Below, piece by piece: positions 7,813 through 17,841 of a stretch of 64,000 nt of DNA; the stretch's first letter is position 1, and every line of letters begins with the position of its first letter. The stretch comes from Amycolatopsis sp. NBRC 101858. Lineage in GTDB: Bacteria > Actinomycetota > Actinomycetes > Mycobacteriales > Pseudonocardiaceae. Made by a program: the position numbers and the translations under genes. The notes under the pieces were generated by a model that was not told the DNA's origin, did not search any database, and was given only the letters and a program-made list of their open reading frames with translations. The stretch is from the NCBI RefSeq assembly GCF_030269325.1, contig NZ_BSTD01000006.1, positions 496,001-560,000 on the forward strand, read 5' to 3'.

Positions 7813-7945
7813 AATCACGCGAGATGACCCTTCAATCACGCGAGATGCCCCTCCGATCACGGAGCGCCCGTGCGGGAACGGCCGACACGCGTGCTTGGAC
7901 GGACGACACGCGTGTCTGGAGGGACGACACGAAGGCCGCCGCCGG
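7813..7945. repeat. Inverted array of 21-bp repeats (copy A)
   Basis: Three units spaced exactly 21 bp (starts 7813, 7834, 7855) contain ATCACGCGAG or its variant. After a 28-nt centre, three units of the complementary word CGACACGCGTG start at 7883, 7904 and 7925, again 21 bp apart. The whole is a repeat-in-palindrome structure in the gap between a LysR gene and an AraC gene. A second array of the same design lies at 15067-15206. No coding or mobile-element signal was seen. Confidence 0.75.
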
Positions 7946-7973
7946 AGGCCGTCCGGTATGGCACGATTCAAGC

Positions 7974-8414
7974 GTGACCAGCACCGCCGCCGACCAGTAC
8001 CTGCGCGACCTCGCGCTGCTGCGCCGGGTCCGGGACCGGATCGACCGGGAATACGCCCAGCCACTCGACGTCGAGGCGCTCGCGCGGGGCGTCAACATGT
8101 CCGCCGGGCACCTCAGCCGGCAGTTCCGGAAGGCCTACGGAGAGTCACCCTACTCGTACCTCATGACGCGGCGGATCGAGCGGGCGATGGCCCTGCTGCG
8201 CAAGGGCGAGCTGAGCGTGACCGAGGTCTGCTTCACCGTCGGCTTCTCCTCGCTGGGCACCTTCAGCACGCGGTTCGCCGAGCTGGTGGGCGTGCCGCCG
8301 AGCGTCTACCGCGAGGAGCAGGCCGAGGCCACCGTCGGGATGCCGCCGTGCGTGGCCAAGCAGGTCACCAGACCGATCAGGAATCGAGAAGCGCGACCGC
8401 AGGCGCACACATAA
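7974..8414 (+). CDS. AraC-family transcriptional regulator (DNA-binding domain only)
   Basis: A 146-residue protein made almost only of the AraC double helix-turn-helix domain. Helix-turn-helix 1 is near residues 30-55 (LDVEALARGVNMSAGHLSRQF) and helix-turn-helix 2 near 75-105 (LSVTEVCFTVGFSSLGTFSTRF, then VGVPPSVYR). No sensor domain is present. The GTG at 7974 is the only reasonable start. A VOC-family gene starts 1 nt after its stop, a pairing common in actinomycetes, so the two are probably co-transcribed. A truncated relative is encoded at 10064-10312. Confidence 0.85.
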   Translation: MTSTAADQYLRDLALLRRVRDRIDREYAQPLDVEALARGVNMSAGHLSRQFRKAYGESPYSYLMTRRIERAMALLRKGELSVTEVCFTVGFSSLGTFSTRFAELVGVPPSVYREEQAEATVGMPPCVAKQVTRPIRNREARPQAHT

Positions 8415-8415
8415 T

Positions 8416-8835
8416 GTGACCGCCATGGACGTCACCATTCACGCGAGCTTCCTCCCCCACACCGACGCGGAGGCATCCCTCGCCTTCTACCGCGACCTGC
8501 TCGGCTTCGAGGTCCGCCAGAACGTCAAGTACGGCGACCTGAACTGGATCACCGTCGGCCCGCCCAACCAGCCCGACACCGCGATCGTGCTGTCGCCGGC
8601 GTCCGCGACGCCGGGCCTGACCGACGACGAGCGCCGCATGATCGCCGAGATGATGGCCAAGGGCACCTACGCCTCGGTCAACCTGGCCACCAAGGACCTC
8701 GACGCCCTCTTCGCGAAGCTCGAAGCGGGCAACGCCGAGGTCGTCCAGGAGCCGGTCGACCAGCCCTACGGCGTCCGCGACTGCTCCTTCCGCGACCCCG
8801 CCGGCAACCTCCTGCGCATCCAGGAGCTGCGCTGA
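8416..8835 (+). CDS. VOC/glyoxalase-fold protein
   Basis: A 139-residue protein of the vicinal oxygen chelate superfamily. Typical pieces are FLPHTDAEASLAFYRDLLGFEV at the start and PYGVRDCSFRDPAGNLLRIQE at the end. The enzymatic role, if any, cannot be told. Members include dioxygenases, glyoxalase-like enzymes and antibiotic-binding resistance proteins. The GTG at 8416 abuts the preceding AraC stop; an in-frame ATG at 8425 is equally possible, since neither has a clear ribosome binding site. The next gene follows without a gap. Confidence 0.8.
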   Translation: MTAMDVTIHASFLPHTDAEASLAFYRDLLGFEVRQNVKYGDLNWITVGPPNQPDTAIVLSPASATPGLTDDERRMIAEMMAKGTYASVNLATKDLDALFAKLEAGNAEVVQEPVDQPYGVRDCSFRDPAGNLLRIQELR

Positions 8836-8885
8836 CCGAGGTCGCGGCCCCCGCCGGTTACCGCGACGTCCTGCGCGACCGGCGC

Positions 8886-10073
8886 GTGGCCGGCCTCCTG
8901 CTGGGTGACCTCCTGGCCAACGTCGGCACGGGCATGATCATCGTCGCGATGCCCGTGCAGACGCTGTCCCTGCACGGCGGCGTGCCGAAGGCGATCGCGA
9001 TCGGGCTGGTGGAGGCCGCGCCGTTCGTGCTGTCCACCGTCCTCGCGCTGGCCATCGGGCTGGGCCGGGTGCGGGTGCCGCCGCGGGCCCTGCTCGTCGC
9101 CGACTGCGTGCTGCGCTCGCTGACCTTCGCCGCCCTCGGCGTTCTGGCCGTCACCGGCACGCTCACGCTGCCGGTGCTGATCGCCGGCCTGCTCTTCGGC
9201 GCGACGTTCCGGCTCGCCGGGTCGAGCAGCCGCCGGCTCCTGGCGACGTCGGCCGCGGGCGAGACCGGGCGGTTCTCGGTCAACGGCCTGCTCGGGCTGA
9301 ACACGACGTTCGCGCTCTACATCGCCGGGCCGGTGCTGGGCGGGCTGATCGTCGCGACCGCGGGTGCCGGCTACGCGCTCTTCTTCGACGCGGGCGGGGC
9401 GCTGATCCTGCTCGTGGCAACGCTGCTGTTCGTGCCGCGCTCGGCCGGGGGCCGGGACGCGCTGCGCGAGCCGAAGACCTCGGGCTGGCGGATCCTGCGC
9501 CGCCGCCCGGTGGCCGCCCGGCTGCTCGTCGTCGAGTTCTTCTTCAACTTCCTCTACATGCCCATCGAAGTGGCGCTCCCGCTGTACGTGGGCGGGACGC
9601 TGCACGCGGGCGCGTCCGGCCTGGGCCTGCTCTGGGGTGCGCTCGGGGCCGGGGCGTTCGTCGGCGCCGCGCTCGTCAGCCGGCTGCGGAACCTCCCGCA
9701 GCGGCCGCTGCTGGTCGCGATCATCGGACTGTGGGCGCTGTGCCCGATCGGGCTCGCGGTGGTCGGCGACCTCCCGGCCGCGCTGGTCGTCTTCGGCCTC
9801 GGCGGCCTGGTGTACGCGCCGTTCACGCCGGTCGCGTACAGCTTCCTGCAGTCGGGGCTCGAACCCGGCGAACAACAACAGGTCGTGACGCTCTGGACGA
9901 CCGGCGCCACGGTGGCCGCCCCGCTGGGCCTGGCCCTCGGCGGGCCGCTGATCGAGCTGACCGGCACCACCGGCGGGCTCGTGCTGTCCGGGGTGCTGAC
10001 CCTCCTGCTCCTCCCGATCGCGGCCCGTGCCGTGCTCGACCGCACACCGAAAGGGGAAGTCCGATGTGCCTGA
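8886..10073 (+). CDS. MFS transporter, probable exporter
   Basis: A membrane transporter of about 395 residues with 10-12 helices and no fused domain. The end RTPKGEVRCA overlaps the next gene by 10 nt. The annotated GTG 8886 may be internal: a CTG at 8832, overlapping the VOC stop codon, would add 18 residues (reading TEVAAPAGYRDVLRDRR) that look like the usual N-terminus of such MFS proteins. The gene is followed by a small HTH protein and a UvrA-like ATPase in overlapping order. The set suggests export and protection against a DNA-binding or membrane-active compound (inference). Confidence 0.78.
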   Translation: MAGLLLGDLLANVGTGMIIVAMPVQTLSLHGGVPKAIAIGLVEAAPFVLSTVLALAIGLGRVRVPPRALLVADCVLRSLTFAALGVLAVTGTLTLPVLIAGLLFGATFRLAGSSSRRLLATSAAGETGRFSVNGLLGLNTTFALYIAGPVLGGLIVATAGAGYALFFDAGGALILLVATLLFVPRSAGGRDALREPKTSGWRILRRRPVAARLLVVEFFFNFLYMPIEVALPLYVGGTLHAGASGLGLLWGALGAGAFVGAALVSRLRNLPQRPLLVAIIGLWALCPIGLAVVGDLPAALVVFGLGGLVYAPFTPVAYSFLQSGLEPGEQQQVVTLWTTGATVAAPLGLALGGPLIELTGTTGGLVLSGVLTLLLLPIAARAVLDRTPKGEVRCA

Positions 10074-10308
10074 GCCTCCAGATCGCGGCGCGCGAACACC
10101 TGCGTGAGCTGGTGCTGCTGCGCCGGATCCGCGACCGCATCGGCCGCGAAGAGACCCTCGACCTCGAGGCGCTCGCCCGCGACGCCGGGATGACGGCCGC
10201 AGACTTCCTCCGCCGCTTCCAAGACGCCTACGGCACCACCCCGCACGCCTACCGGCGGGCCGCCCAGGCCGCCCGCACACTGACCTTCGACCGAGTGCTG
10301 GAGACCCG

Positions 10309-10312
<4 letters not shown>
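10064..10312 (+). CDS. Half-length AraC-like HTH protein
   Basis: An 82-residue protein that matches only the first half of an AraC DNA-binding domain. It aligns with the 146-residue regulator at 7974-8414: LRELVLLRRIRDRIGRE against LRDLALLRRVRDRIDRE, then LDLEALARDAGMTAADFLRRF against LDVEALARGVNMSAGHLSRQF. The second helix-turn-helix is missing. It starts at an ATG preceded by AAGGGGAAG, overlaps the MFS gene by 10 nt and overlaps the ATPase start by 4 nt (ATGA), so it is translated as part of that operon. It may be a decayed regulator or a small modulator. Confidence 0.72.
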
Positions 10313-12667
<2,355 letters not shown>

Positions 12668-12684
<17 letters not shown>

Positions 12685-12867
12685 CCGGCGCCGCAGTGTG
12701 GCCTTCGGCGCGGCTGACGCACCGAAGGCCACACTGGGGTGGCTCGAACGCCTACTCCTCGACCGCCCAAGACTCGTCATCGGGCACCAGCCCAGCGGGT
12801 GTTCCGGCGGCCGCGGAGGCAGTCCGGGCCGCACGTCATTTTCGTCGAGCCGGAGTACGTCGGCTGA
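12668..12867 (+). repeat. 17-bp direct repeat around the 3' end of the UvrA-like gene
   Basis: CGGAGTACGTCGGCTGA occurs at 12668-12684, where it encodes the last residues and stop codon of the UvrA-like protein, and again exactly at 12851-12867. The 166 bp between hold the terminator and no gene. It looks like a duplication of the gene end or the footprint of a past insertion. Confidence 0.6.
12694..12736 (+). terminator. Terminator-like hairpin after the UvrA-like gene
   Basis: CAGTGTGGCCTTCGG (12694-12708) pairs perfectly with 12722-12736 across a 13-nt loop, 9 nt after the stop codon. The GGCCTTC/GAAGGCC core resembles the hairpins at 5.3 kb. A further smaller hairpin (8-bp stem, 12898-12919) lies in the leader of the desaturase gene. 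Confidence 0.65.
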
Positions 12868-12963
12868 TCGTCTATACCAGATTCGGCGGTGGGGCAGGCC
12901 CCCGGAATGTGCCGGGGGCGCTCCGGGTTCCCGGGGCGACCCCTACCCGGAAGACTGGGACCG

Positions 12964-13986
12964 GTGACCACCACCGAGAACCCCGTCAGCACCGGCAGCG
13001 ACTTCGCCCGGCTGAGCCAACGCATCTCCGCCGCCGGCCTGATGGTGCGCCGCCCCGGCTACTACACCGCCCGGTTCGCCATCGTGGGCGGGCTGTTCGC
13101 CGCCGGCTGGGTCGCCTTCGCCCTGCTCGGGAACTCGTGGTGGCAGCTGGCCGTCGCCGCGTTCCAGGCCGTCATGTTCGCGCAGATCGCGTTGCTGTCG
13201 CACGACCTCGCGCACAAGCAGGTCTTCCGGCGCCGCCGGCCGACCGAGATCGCCGGGCTGCTGGTCGGCAACCTCGGCATCGGGATGAGCTACGGCTGGT
13301 GGATGGACAAGCACACCCGCCACCACGCCAACCCGAACCACGAGGAGCTCGACCCCGACGTCGACCCGGACATCCTGGTGTGGTCGAAGGACCAGGCCCG
13401 GTCCGCGAGCGGGGTCGCGCGGTTCATCGGGCGGTACCAGGCCTTCCTGTTCTTCCCGCTGCTGACGCTCGAAGGTCTCAACCTGCACGTGTCCGGGATC
13501 CGCGCGGTGTGCAAGCCGGGCCTGCGCCGCCGGGGCGTGGAAGCCGCGCTGCTGGCCACGCACGTCGTCGTCTACCTCGTCGCGCTGTTCACCGTGCTCT
13601 CCCCCGGCATGGCGCTGCTGTTCCTGGCGGTCCACCAAGCACTCTGGGGCATCTACATGGGATCGATCTTCGCGCCCAACCACAAGGGCATGCCGACGCT
13701 GACCGGGCAGCCCGAGCTCGACTTCCTCCGCAAGCAGGTGCTGACCTCCCGCAACGTCCGCGGCGGCGTCGTGACCGACGTGGCCCTCGGCGGCCTCAAC
13801 TACCAGATCGAGCACCACCTGTTCCCGAGCATGCCGTCGCGGCACCTGCGACTGGCGCAGCCGATCGTCCAGGGCTACTGCGCCGAGCTGGACATCCCGT
13901 ACCTCGAGACGAGCCTGATCGAGTCGTACCGGCAGGCCCTCACCCACCTGCATGAAGCTGGGGCGCCTCTCAGGAACCGTTCGTAG
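12964..13986 (+). CDS. Membrane fatty acid desaturase
   Basis: A 340-residue integral membrane di-iron desaturase. The three histidine boxes are H80-DLA-H84, H117-TRHH121 and QIEHH near residue 285 (with LFPSMPSRH after it). Four hydrophobic helices separate them. The third box with Gln in front is typical of acyl-lipid or acyl-CoA front-end and delta desaturases; the position of the double bond cannot be told. It inserts cis double bonds into membrane or CoA-bound fatty acids using electrons from an external donor. GTG 12964 gives a normal N-terminus; ATG 12889 upstream would add an unlikely Arg/Pro-rich lead. Confidence 0.88.
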   Translation: MTTTENPVSTGSDFARLSQRISAAGLMVRRPGYYTARFAIVGGLFAAGWVAFALLGNSWWQLAVAAFQAVMFAQIALLSHDLAHKQVFRRRRPTEIAGLLVGNLGIGMSYGWWMDKHTRHHANPNHEELDPDVDPDILVWSKDQARSASGVARFIGRYQAFLFFPLLTLEGLNLHVSGIRAVCKPGLRRRGVEAALLATHVVVYLVALFTVLSPGMALLFLAVHQALWGIYMGSIFAPNHKGMPTLTGQPELDFLRKQVLTSRNVRGGVVTDVALGGLNYQIEHHLFPSMPSRHLRLAQPIVQGYCAELDIPYLETSLIESYRQALTHLHEAGAPLRNRS

Positions 13987-13995
13987 ACTCGGGGT

Positions 13996-15057
13996 ATGAG
14001 GAAGACGATCGCGGCCCTTCGGGACCTGCCGGCGGCGTTCGGCGCGAAGGCCACCGGCTCGCGGGCCGAGCGGGTCCGCACCTCGCCGCAGTTCGACGGC
14101 AAGGTGTTCCGCAACGCGGCGCCCCGGCACCCGATGACGGCGGCGTCGATGCGGACGATCTTCCGCGAGATGTTCTTCGGCGAGCACCGCGAGCTGCGCA
14201 AGCCGGCCGGCGCGGTCCCGCTGGTGGCCTCGGAGCCGGTGGAGTCGGCCGAGGGCTTGCACGTGACGTGGTACGGCCACGCGTCGGCGCTGGTCGAGCT
14301 GGACGGCGCCCGCGTGCTGCTGGACCCGGTGTGGAGCGACCGGGTGTCACCGGCGGCGTTCGCGGGCCCGCGGCGCCTGCACGAGCCGCCGGTGACGCTG
14401 TCCGGGGTCGGCCGGGTCGACGCGGTGGTGATCTCGCACGACCACTACGACCACCTGGACCTGGCGACGATCCGCGACCTGGTGGCGTCGACGTCGGCGC
14501 CTTTCCTGGTCCCGCTCGGCGTGGGCGCGCACCTGGAGCGCTGGCGCGTCCCGGCGGCGCGGATCATCGAGCTGGACTGGCACGAAGAGGCCACGGTGGC
14601 GGGCGTCCGGTTCGTGGCGACCCCGGCCCAGCACTTCTCGGGCCGCGGCATCACGAACGACGACACGCTGTGGACGTCGTGGGCCCTGCTGGGGCCGTCG
14701 CACCGGGTGTTCTACAGCGGCGACACGGGATATTTCGACGGGTTCGCGGCAATCGGCGAGGCACACGGCCCGTTCGACGTGGCGTTGATCCAGATCGGCG
14801 CGTACGCCCCGCAGTGGCCGGACATCCACATGACCCCGGAGGAAGGCGTCGCGGCGGGCATCGACGTCCGGGCGAAGCTGCTGATCCCGGTCCACTGGGC
14901 GACGTTCCAGCTGGCGATGCACCCGTGGGGCGAGCCGGCGGACCGGGTGTGGCGCGAAGCGAAGGCGGCGGACCTGGCATTGGCGATCCCCCGCCCGGGC
15001 GCGCGCATCGACATCACCGCCCCTCCCCCGGTCGACGGCTGGTGGCAGGCGCTGTGA
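13996..15057 (+). CDS. Metallo-beta-lactamase-fold hydrolase (UlaG/NAPE-PLD-like)
   Basis: A 353-residue cytoplasmic metallohydrolase. The metal-binding motif is H148-D-H150-Y-D-H153, after a core strand TWYGHASALVELDGARVLLDPVWSDR that is typical of UlaG and NAPE-PLD-like members. Further metal ligands are likely in TPAQHFSGRG, FYSGDTGYF and PVHWATF. NAPE-PLD-like relatives cleave phosphodiester bonds of acylated ethanolamine lipids, so a lipid substrate is possible but unproven. It lies 9 nt after the desaturase gene and may be co-transcribed with it. Confidence 0.83.
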   Translation: MRKTIAALRDLPAAFGAKATGSRAERVRTSPQFDGKVFRNAAPRHPMTAASMRTIFREMFFGEHRELRKPAGAVPLVASEPVESAEGLHVTWYGHASALVELDGARVLLDPVWSDRVSPAAFAGPRRLHEPPVTLSGVGRVDAVVISHDHYDHLDLATIRDLVASTSAPFLVPLGVGAHLERWRVPAARIIELDWHEEATVAGVRFVATPAQHFSGRGITNDDTLWTSWALLGPSHRVFYSGDTGYFDGFAAIGEAHGPFDVALIQIGAYAPQWPDIHMTPEEGVAAGIDVRAKLLIPVHWATFQLAMHPWGEPADRVWREAKAADLALAIPRPGARIDITAPPPVDGWWQAL

Positions 15058-15066
15058 CGGACGAGC

Positions 15067-15206
15067 CGACACGCGTGATCGAGGAGTCGACACGCGTGAT
15101 CAGGGCGACGACACGGCTCAGATCCGCCGTGTCGGCCCGCAGATCACGCGAGTCGACCCGTCAAGCACGTGAGTCGGCCCCTCGAGCACGGCGAAGTCGG
15201 GAGCGC
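15067..15206. repeat. Inverted array of 21-bp repeats (copy B)
   Basis: The word CGACACGCGTGATC or a variant starts at 15067, 15088 and 15109, exactly 21 bp apart. After a short centre the complementary word (TCACGCGAG and variants) starts at 15144, 15165 and 15186, again with a 21-bp period; a weaker unit begins at 15123. The array sits directly in front of the Smr gene start. It has the same period, words and inverted design as the array at 7813-7945. Confidence 0.75.
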
Positions 15207-15208
15207 GG

Positions 15209-15463
15209 GTGAAGCTGAAGCTGGACCTCCATGACATCTACAACCGCGGCGGCGAAATCGACCGGGCGCTCAAGGCGATCATCGACGAGGCCGTCGCCAA
15301 GAAGGCGCCGCTCGTCGAGATCATCCCCGGCAAGGGGTCGGGTCAGCTGAAGAAGCACGTCCTGCGGTTCCTCGAGCGCAAGGACGTCAAGGCGCTCTAC
15401 CACCGGGTCGAAAAGGACAAGGACAACTTCGGCCGGGTCTTCGTGCACTTCCGCTGGAAGTGA
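15209..15463 (+). CDS. Small Smr-domain protein
   Basis: An 84-residue protein consisting only of a Smr (small MutS-related) domain. The family signatures are LDLHDIYNRGGEIDRAL at the start (the LDxH motif) and IIPGKGSGQLKKHV (the [H/P]GxG motif), with a final beta strand GRVFVHFRWK. Smr domains nick or bind branched nucleic acids or mRNA; the partner here is unknown. The start is GTG 15209, directly after the 21-bp repeat array. The stop codon abuts the end of the convergent membrane protein gene. Confidence 0.83.
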   Translation: MKLKLDLHDIYNRGGEIDRALKAIIDEAVAKKAPLVEIIPGKGSGQLKKHVLRFLERKDVKALYHRVEKDKDNFGRVFVHFRWK

Positions 15464-16063
15464 TCAGAACCGGGTGTCGTGGCGGGCTTCGGCCCACGCG
15501 CGGTCCCACGCCGACGCGTGGAGGCGGCTCACCGCGAACCGGGTGATTCCGTACAGCCCCGCCAGGGATCCCGTGATCGCGACCCACAGCAGGATCGCCG
15601 CGAACACCCCGTCCGCCGCGGAGGTCGACGGCGACAGCGGCTCGTTCGTCAGGTCGCCGCGCTGGTCCAGCCACACCGATACGTGCGTGCCCGCCGGGCT
15701 GCCCGCGTCCGCCAGGACGTCGCCCGTGTGGCGGGCCCCTCGCGCGTCGAACCACGCCGCCTGGACCGTGGTCTGGTCGGCCGGGGCTCCCGCTCCGTCG
15801 GTGCTGTACGTCTGGCTCGGCGCCGCGACCAGGGACACCGCCGTCGCCGGGTGGCGGGTCACGCGCTCCTGCTCGGCGCGGGCGGTCTGCGACGCGTACG
15901 TGTCCGACCCGAACGCCGCCGCGAACGGCAGCGCCAGCAGCGCGCCGGCGAAGACCAGCACCAGCAGCGCGGCCTCGACGCGGTCGCCGAACCTGGTCAG
16001 CGGGTTGCGGCCGGGGTGCAACCGGCGCCGGAACCGGGCGATCCGTCCGCTGGGCCCACGCAT
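15464..16063 (-). CDS. Rv1733c-like two-helix membrane protein
   Basis: A 199-residue membrane protein. An Arg-rich N-terminus (RFRRRLHPGRNPLTRFGDRVE) precedes helix 1 at about 31-50. A loop of about 90 residues with TSDG/T-rich strands is likely outside the membrane. Helix 2 lies at about 151-172 before a Trp/Arg-rich tail. This is the layout of the mycobacterial Rv1733c family, whose function is unknown. The gene is monocistronic and convergent with the Smr gene, with no space between their stop codons. Confidence 0.75.
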   Translation of the reverse strand: MRGPSGRIARFRRRLHPGRNPLTRFGDRVEAALLVLVFAGALLALPFAAAFGSDTYASQTARAEQERVTRHPATAVSLVAAPSQTYSTDGAGAPADQTTVQAAWFDARGARHTGDVLADAGSPAGTHVSVWLDQRGDLTNEPLSPSTSAADGVFAAILLWVAITGSLAGLYGITRFAVSRLHASAWDRAWAEARHDTRF

Positions 16064-16184
16064 GCGCGACTCACTCCTCCCAGAAAGACGTCATCTCGAT
16101 AACAGTGTGCGCGCAAGGGCTCGACTTTTTCTCGTGAATGGGATGCGGCCCACCTGTGAACCCGTGCACAACCACCCGGACGCG

Positions 16185-17240
16185 CTAACTGGCCGCGATC
16201 GCCGACCACAGCGCGTGAGCGATCTGCGGGCCGCAGACGTCGGTGTGGCCGTGCACGAACCGGTCGGCCGGCAAGTTGTGCGGCACGCCCGGCCGGAAGC
16301 GGTACGTCCCGCTCACCGGTAACAGCTCGGCCGTGACGGCTTCGGGAATCCGCTGCGCGCCGTCGTGGCCGATCGCCCCGAAGCCGGACGCGGAGTCGAC
16401 GAGCCGGGCCGCGATCGCGAACGCGACACCCACCTCGAGGTCGTGCGCGGAGTGCGTGACGAGGATCGGCCCGGTCACGACGCGCTCGTCCAGGACCCGG
16501 CGGAACACGCCGGCGAGGGCGTCGCGCGAAAGCACCGCCTGCAACAGGGTCAGCGTGGCCACCGACCCGGCCGGGCCCACGTTCGCGGCCGCCGTGACGA
16601 GCCGGCCGCCGAAGCTGTGGCCGACGAGGTGGATCTTCGGCCCGGCCACGCTCGCCAGCAGCGGCGCGAGCCCGCGGACACCGACTTCGCTCGCGCGAGC
16701 CTTCATCTCGTAACAGGCGAGGAAGTCGAGCAGGTGCGCGGCGCCGAGGCGGTCCATGACCGTGCCGCCGGGGAGGGTGAACAGCTGCGTCGACGCGTCT
16801 TCGCCGTCGTCCGCGCCGCGGGAGGCGGCCGAAAGCAGCGCGGCGGCGAACGCCGTGCGCGCGGTCGCGCGGGCGGTCAGCGCCGGAACGAGGTCGGCGG
16901 CGGCATCGATGATCAGCCGTTGCCCGGGCACCAGGTCCCGCAGCAGGTCCAGCCGCTCGGTCAAGCCGTCCTCGGCGAGCTTGCGCGACGGCCACAGCAC
17001 GCACGCGAACGCGATCCGCCGTCCCGGCAGGCCCCCGGAAACCGCGCGCATCGATCCCGCCAGCGCCGAATAGAGCAGGCGTGCGACCAAAGGGCCGTCG
17101 TTCCAGCCGTGGCACAGGAAAACGAGGTCGGTGACCGCCGGATCGGCCGCGAGCGCCCGCACGGCCGCGCCCCGGTCGCCGACGAGCTCGCCCGCCCGGT
17201 CGAACTCGACCTCGGCGGCCGCGAACCCGGCCAGCTGCAC
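16185..17240 (-). CDS. Alpha/beta-hydrolase-fold serine hydrolase
   Basis: A 351-residue predicted cytoplasmic protein. The nucleophile elbow is G-H-S-F-G-G (in IHLVGHSFGGRLV), and an earlier strand VFLCHGWND supplies the oxyanion-hole region. A late His in VHGHTDVCGPQIAH could complete the triad. It resembles large esterase-like proteins encoded next to peptidase or effector genes in actinomycetes; the substrate is unknown. GTG 17240 is used because GAGGAGG lies at proper distance. It follows hsaB on the same strand after a 61-bp gap and may be read through from the hsa operon. Confidence 0.75.
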   Translation of the reverse strand: MQLAGFAAAEVEFDRAGELVGDRGAAVRALAADPAVTDLVFLCHGWNDGPLVARLLYSALAGSMRAVSGGLPGRRIAFACVLWPSRKLAEDGLTERLDLLRDLVPGQRLIIDAAADLVPALTARATARTAFAAALLSAASRGADDGEDASTQLFTLPGGTVMDRLGAAHLLDFLACYEMKARASEVGVRGLAPLLASVAGPKIHLVGHSFGGRLVTAAANVGPAGSVATLTLLQAVLSRDALAGVFRRVLDERVVTGPILVTHSAHDLEVGVAFAIAARLVDSASGFGAIGHDGAQRIPEAVTAELLPVSGTYRFRPGVPHNLPADRFVHGHTDVCGPQIAHALWSAIAAS

Positions 17241-17301
17241 GGCGGTCCTCCTCGGCGACGACTCCCCGGGAAGTCGCCCGCGGCCCGGCGGCCGTTACGC
17301 G

Positions 17302-17841
17302 TCAGAGCCAGTCGTCGGGACGCGGCCAGGGCATCAGCGCCGCCAACGCGTCCTGGGCCGGCTCGGTCACGGCGTACCGCCCCCGGTGGAACAGCAGCGG
17401 CCGCGCGTCCGACGGCGCACCCAGCGCCGTCACCCGGCCGATCACGACGTAGTGGTCACCCGCCTCGTGCACCGCCTCCAGCGCACAGTCGATCCACGTC
17501 AGCGCGCCGTCGAGCAGCGGGGCCCCGGACGGCGCCGGCGTCCAGCCCACCCGGGCGAACTTGTCCTCGCCGCGGGCGCCGAACACCGCGCTGACCTCCT
17601 GCTGGTCCTCGGCCAGGACGTTGACCGCGAACCGGCCCGCCGCGGCGAGCACCGGCCAGGTCCGCGAGGTGCGGGCCGGGCAGAACAGCACCAGCGGCGG
17701 GTCGAGCGACAGCGCGGCGAACGACTGGCACGCGAACCCGGCGAGGGTGTCGCCGTCCCGGCCGGTGACCACCGTGACGCCCGTGCAGAAGTGCCCGAGC
17801 ACGCTGCGGAACCCGGCCTGGTCGACCACCACGGCGGTCAT
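17302..17841 (-). CDS. hsaB: HsaB, flavin reductase partner of the 3-HSA hydroxylase
   Basis: A 179-residue flavin:NADH reductase. The fold signatures GHFCTGVTVVTG near the N-terminus and AVNVLAEDQQEVSAVF in the middle fit this family. It supplies reduced flavin to HsaA for hydroxylation of 3-hydroxy-9,10-seconandrost-1,3,5(10)-triene-9,17-dione during steroid ring breakdown. It is the last gene of a four-gene operon hsaA-hsaD-hsaC-hsaB, the same order as in Mycobacterium tuberculosis. ATG 17841 overlaps the hsaC stop codon by 4 nt. Control by KstR is expected through the site ahead of hsaA. Confidence 0.9.
   Translation of the reverse strand: MTAVVVDQAGFRSVLGHFCTGVTVVTGRDGDTLAGFACQSFAALSLDPPLVLFCPARTSRTWPVLAAAGRFAVNVLAEDQQEVSAVFGARGEDKFARVGWTPAPSGAPLLDGALTWIDCALEAVHEAGDHYVVIGRVTALGAPSDARPLLFHRGRYAVTEPAQDALAALMPWPRPDDWL

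Noticed and set aside
7813..7945. Reading the 21-bp arrays as a CRISPR array
   Set aside because: Units are too short, no unique spacers of constant size separate them, the arms are in opposite orientation and no cas gene is present.
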